From Caulochytrium protostelioides (Eukaryota > Chytridiomycota > Caulochytriomycetes > Caulochytriales > Caulochytriaceae), in the NCBI GenBank assembly GCA_003615045.1, contig ML014222.1:1-62066 (forward strand): a DNA stretch of 62,066 nucleotides, in the 5' to 3' direction. A model generated the notes under the pieces. That model was not told the DNA's origin and searched no databases. It saw nothing but the letters and a program-made list of their open reading frames with translations. Made by a program: the position numbers and the translations under genes. This document shows, one piece after another, positions 61,458 through 62,066 of the stretch. Positions within the stretch are counted from its first letter, which is position 1. Each line of letters opens with the position of its first letter.

Positions 61458-61896
61458 CTCGTGCCCGTTCGGCCCGTTCACCGGTCCGACCGAGAGGTCG
61501 CGCATCGCCATCCATCCGTCTTTTTGACCTCGCTTCTGCATCTGCGACGCCGGTCTGAGGGGCTTGGAATCACCCCGGTCAGAGCAATCCAATGCGCAGT
61601 CCCGCCATAGCGGCTGCGAACACTCTCTCGCATTCAGAAGCATACCGGGCGCCGCGTTTCGCCTTCACTGTAGAGAACCATGTGCATTACGCGAGAGACA
61701 TCGGCCATGAGCCATCGAAAAAGACCACCATCCAAACCCGGCAGCGTGCGGCAAGGGGTGATAGTGGGTGGGGTGCAGAGGAGGCACGCTGTCAGCTGGC
61801 CGGCTAAAGCATCTATTCACGACAGCAAAAAGAAGAGAGAAAAAAGGAATGAATCTCCAACCTCTCAATCTCAATAAGAGGTAAAAGGTGCATTTC
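61458..61896. other. CDC20 3' flank up to tRNA
   Basis: No gene is recognised. The stretch becomes AT-richer towards the tRNA, with A-rich runs near 61830-61850. Confidence 0.5.
61883..61886 (-). terminator. RNA polymerase III terminator (TTTT) of tRNA-Gly
   Basis: Four T residues on the - strand, about 10 nt past the tRNA 3' end, are the usual Pol III stop. Confidence 0.6.
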
Positions 61897-61966
61897 GCGA
61901 ACGCCGGGAATCGAACCCGGGCCAATACCTTGGGAGGGTACCATGCTACCTCTGCACCACGTACGC
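61897..61966 (-). tRNA. tRNA-Gly (anticodon CCC)
   Basis: The - strand folds as a 70-nt cloverleaf: acceptor GCGTACG/CGTTCGC with one U-U mismatch, a 4-bp D stem (GTGC/GCAT), anticodon stem GTACC/GGTAT with loop CTCCCAA (anticodon CCC, reading GGG), variable loop TGGC, and a perfect T arm CCGGG-TTCGATT-CCCGG. The internal A box (TGGTGCAGAGG) and B box (GGTTCGATTCC) are present. There is no intron. The 3' CCA is not encoded, as usual in eukaryotes. Confidence 0.92.
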
Positions 61967-62066
61967 TCATTTTTTTGTCGGGGACTTTCCGCCGTAGGCG
62001 CCTCCAGGCGCCTTTTCTAATTTGGCTCCTCACGCTCTCAATATCGAGCCAATGGCGACAAAGACT
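61967..62066. other. Window end, nothing recognised
   Basis: A T-rich run just upstream of the tRNA (61970-61977) and then featureless sequence to the window edge. Confidence 0.4.

Overview
The window is eukaryotic nuclear DNA. Genes carry a few short GT-AG introns (61 to about 210 nt), lie on both strands without operons, and encode eukaryote-specific proteins; there is one nuclear-type tRNA. The two flagellar axoneme genes (a HYDIN homologue and a DNAI4/IC138-type dynein intermediate chain), together with fungal-looking housekeeping genes (BMT6-like rRNA methyltransferase, Nsa1, LAM/GRAM-VASt protein, Fun14, C2-DAG lipase), point to a zoosporic (flagellated) fungus. Most of the window is very GC-rich with Ala/Pro/Gly/Asp homopolymer tracts, which would fit a Caulochytrium-like or other GC-rich chytrid; that placement is inference.

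Layout. 1-1363: 3' end of a Myb/SANT-like DNA-binding protein. 1799-2761 (+): ATG10, two exons, convergent with PRMT5 (2838-5390, -, four exons). 6264-6683 (+): small basic protein of unknown function, convergent with RIO2 kinase (6793-8745, -, two exons). 9686-11542 (-): Nsa1/WDR74, divergent from a BMT6-like 25S rRNA methyltransferase (12346-13449, +). RIO2, Nsa1 and BMT6 make a run of ribosome-biogenesis genes. 14450-18796 (+): large C2/diacylglycerol-lipase protein, convergent with DNAI4 (19009-22140, -).

22.8-29.3 kb is a visibly AT-richer, gene-poor stretch. It holds a C-terminal remnant of a TnpB/Fanzor-type RNA-guided nuclease (about 22928-23118, -), a coiled-coil gene abutting it (23076-24327, -), a FUN14 mitochondrial membrane protein (26265-27216, -) and a hypothetical ORF (28166-28828, +). 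29350-46185 (+) is a single uninterrupted 5611-codon HYDIN ORF.

47328-50774 (+): GRAM/VASt sterol-transfer (LAM) protein, convergent with APC6/CDC16 (50974-54981, -). 55708-57960 (+): PIG-B/Gpi10 mannosyltransferase. 59178-61457 (+): CDC20-type APC/C activator with C-box and terminal Ile-Arg. 61897-61966 (-): tRNA-Gly(CCC).

Functional groupings: ribosome maturation (RIO2, Nsa1, BMT6), APC/C (APC6 with CDC20), axoneme (HYDIN, DNAI4), lipid/GPI/membrane contact (DAG lipase, LAM, PIG-B), autophagy/mitochondria (ATG10, FUN14). No bacterial-style operon, prophage or CRISPR array is present. The most unusual signal is the Fanzor-like remnant.
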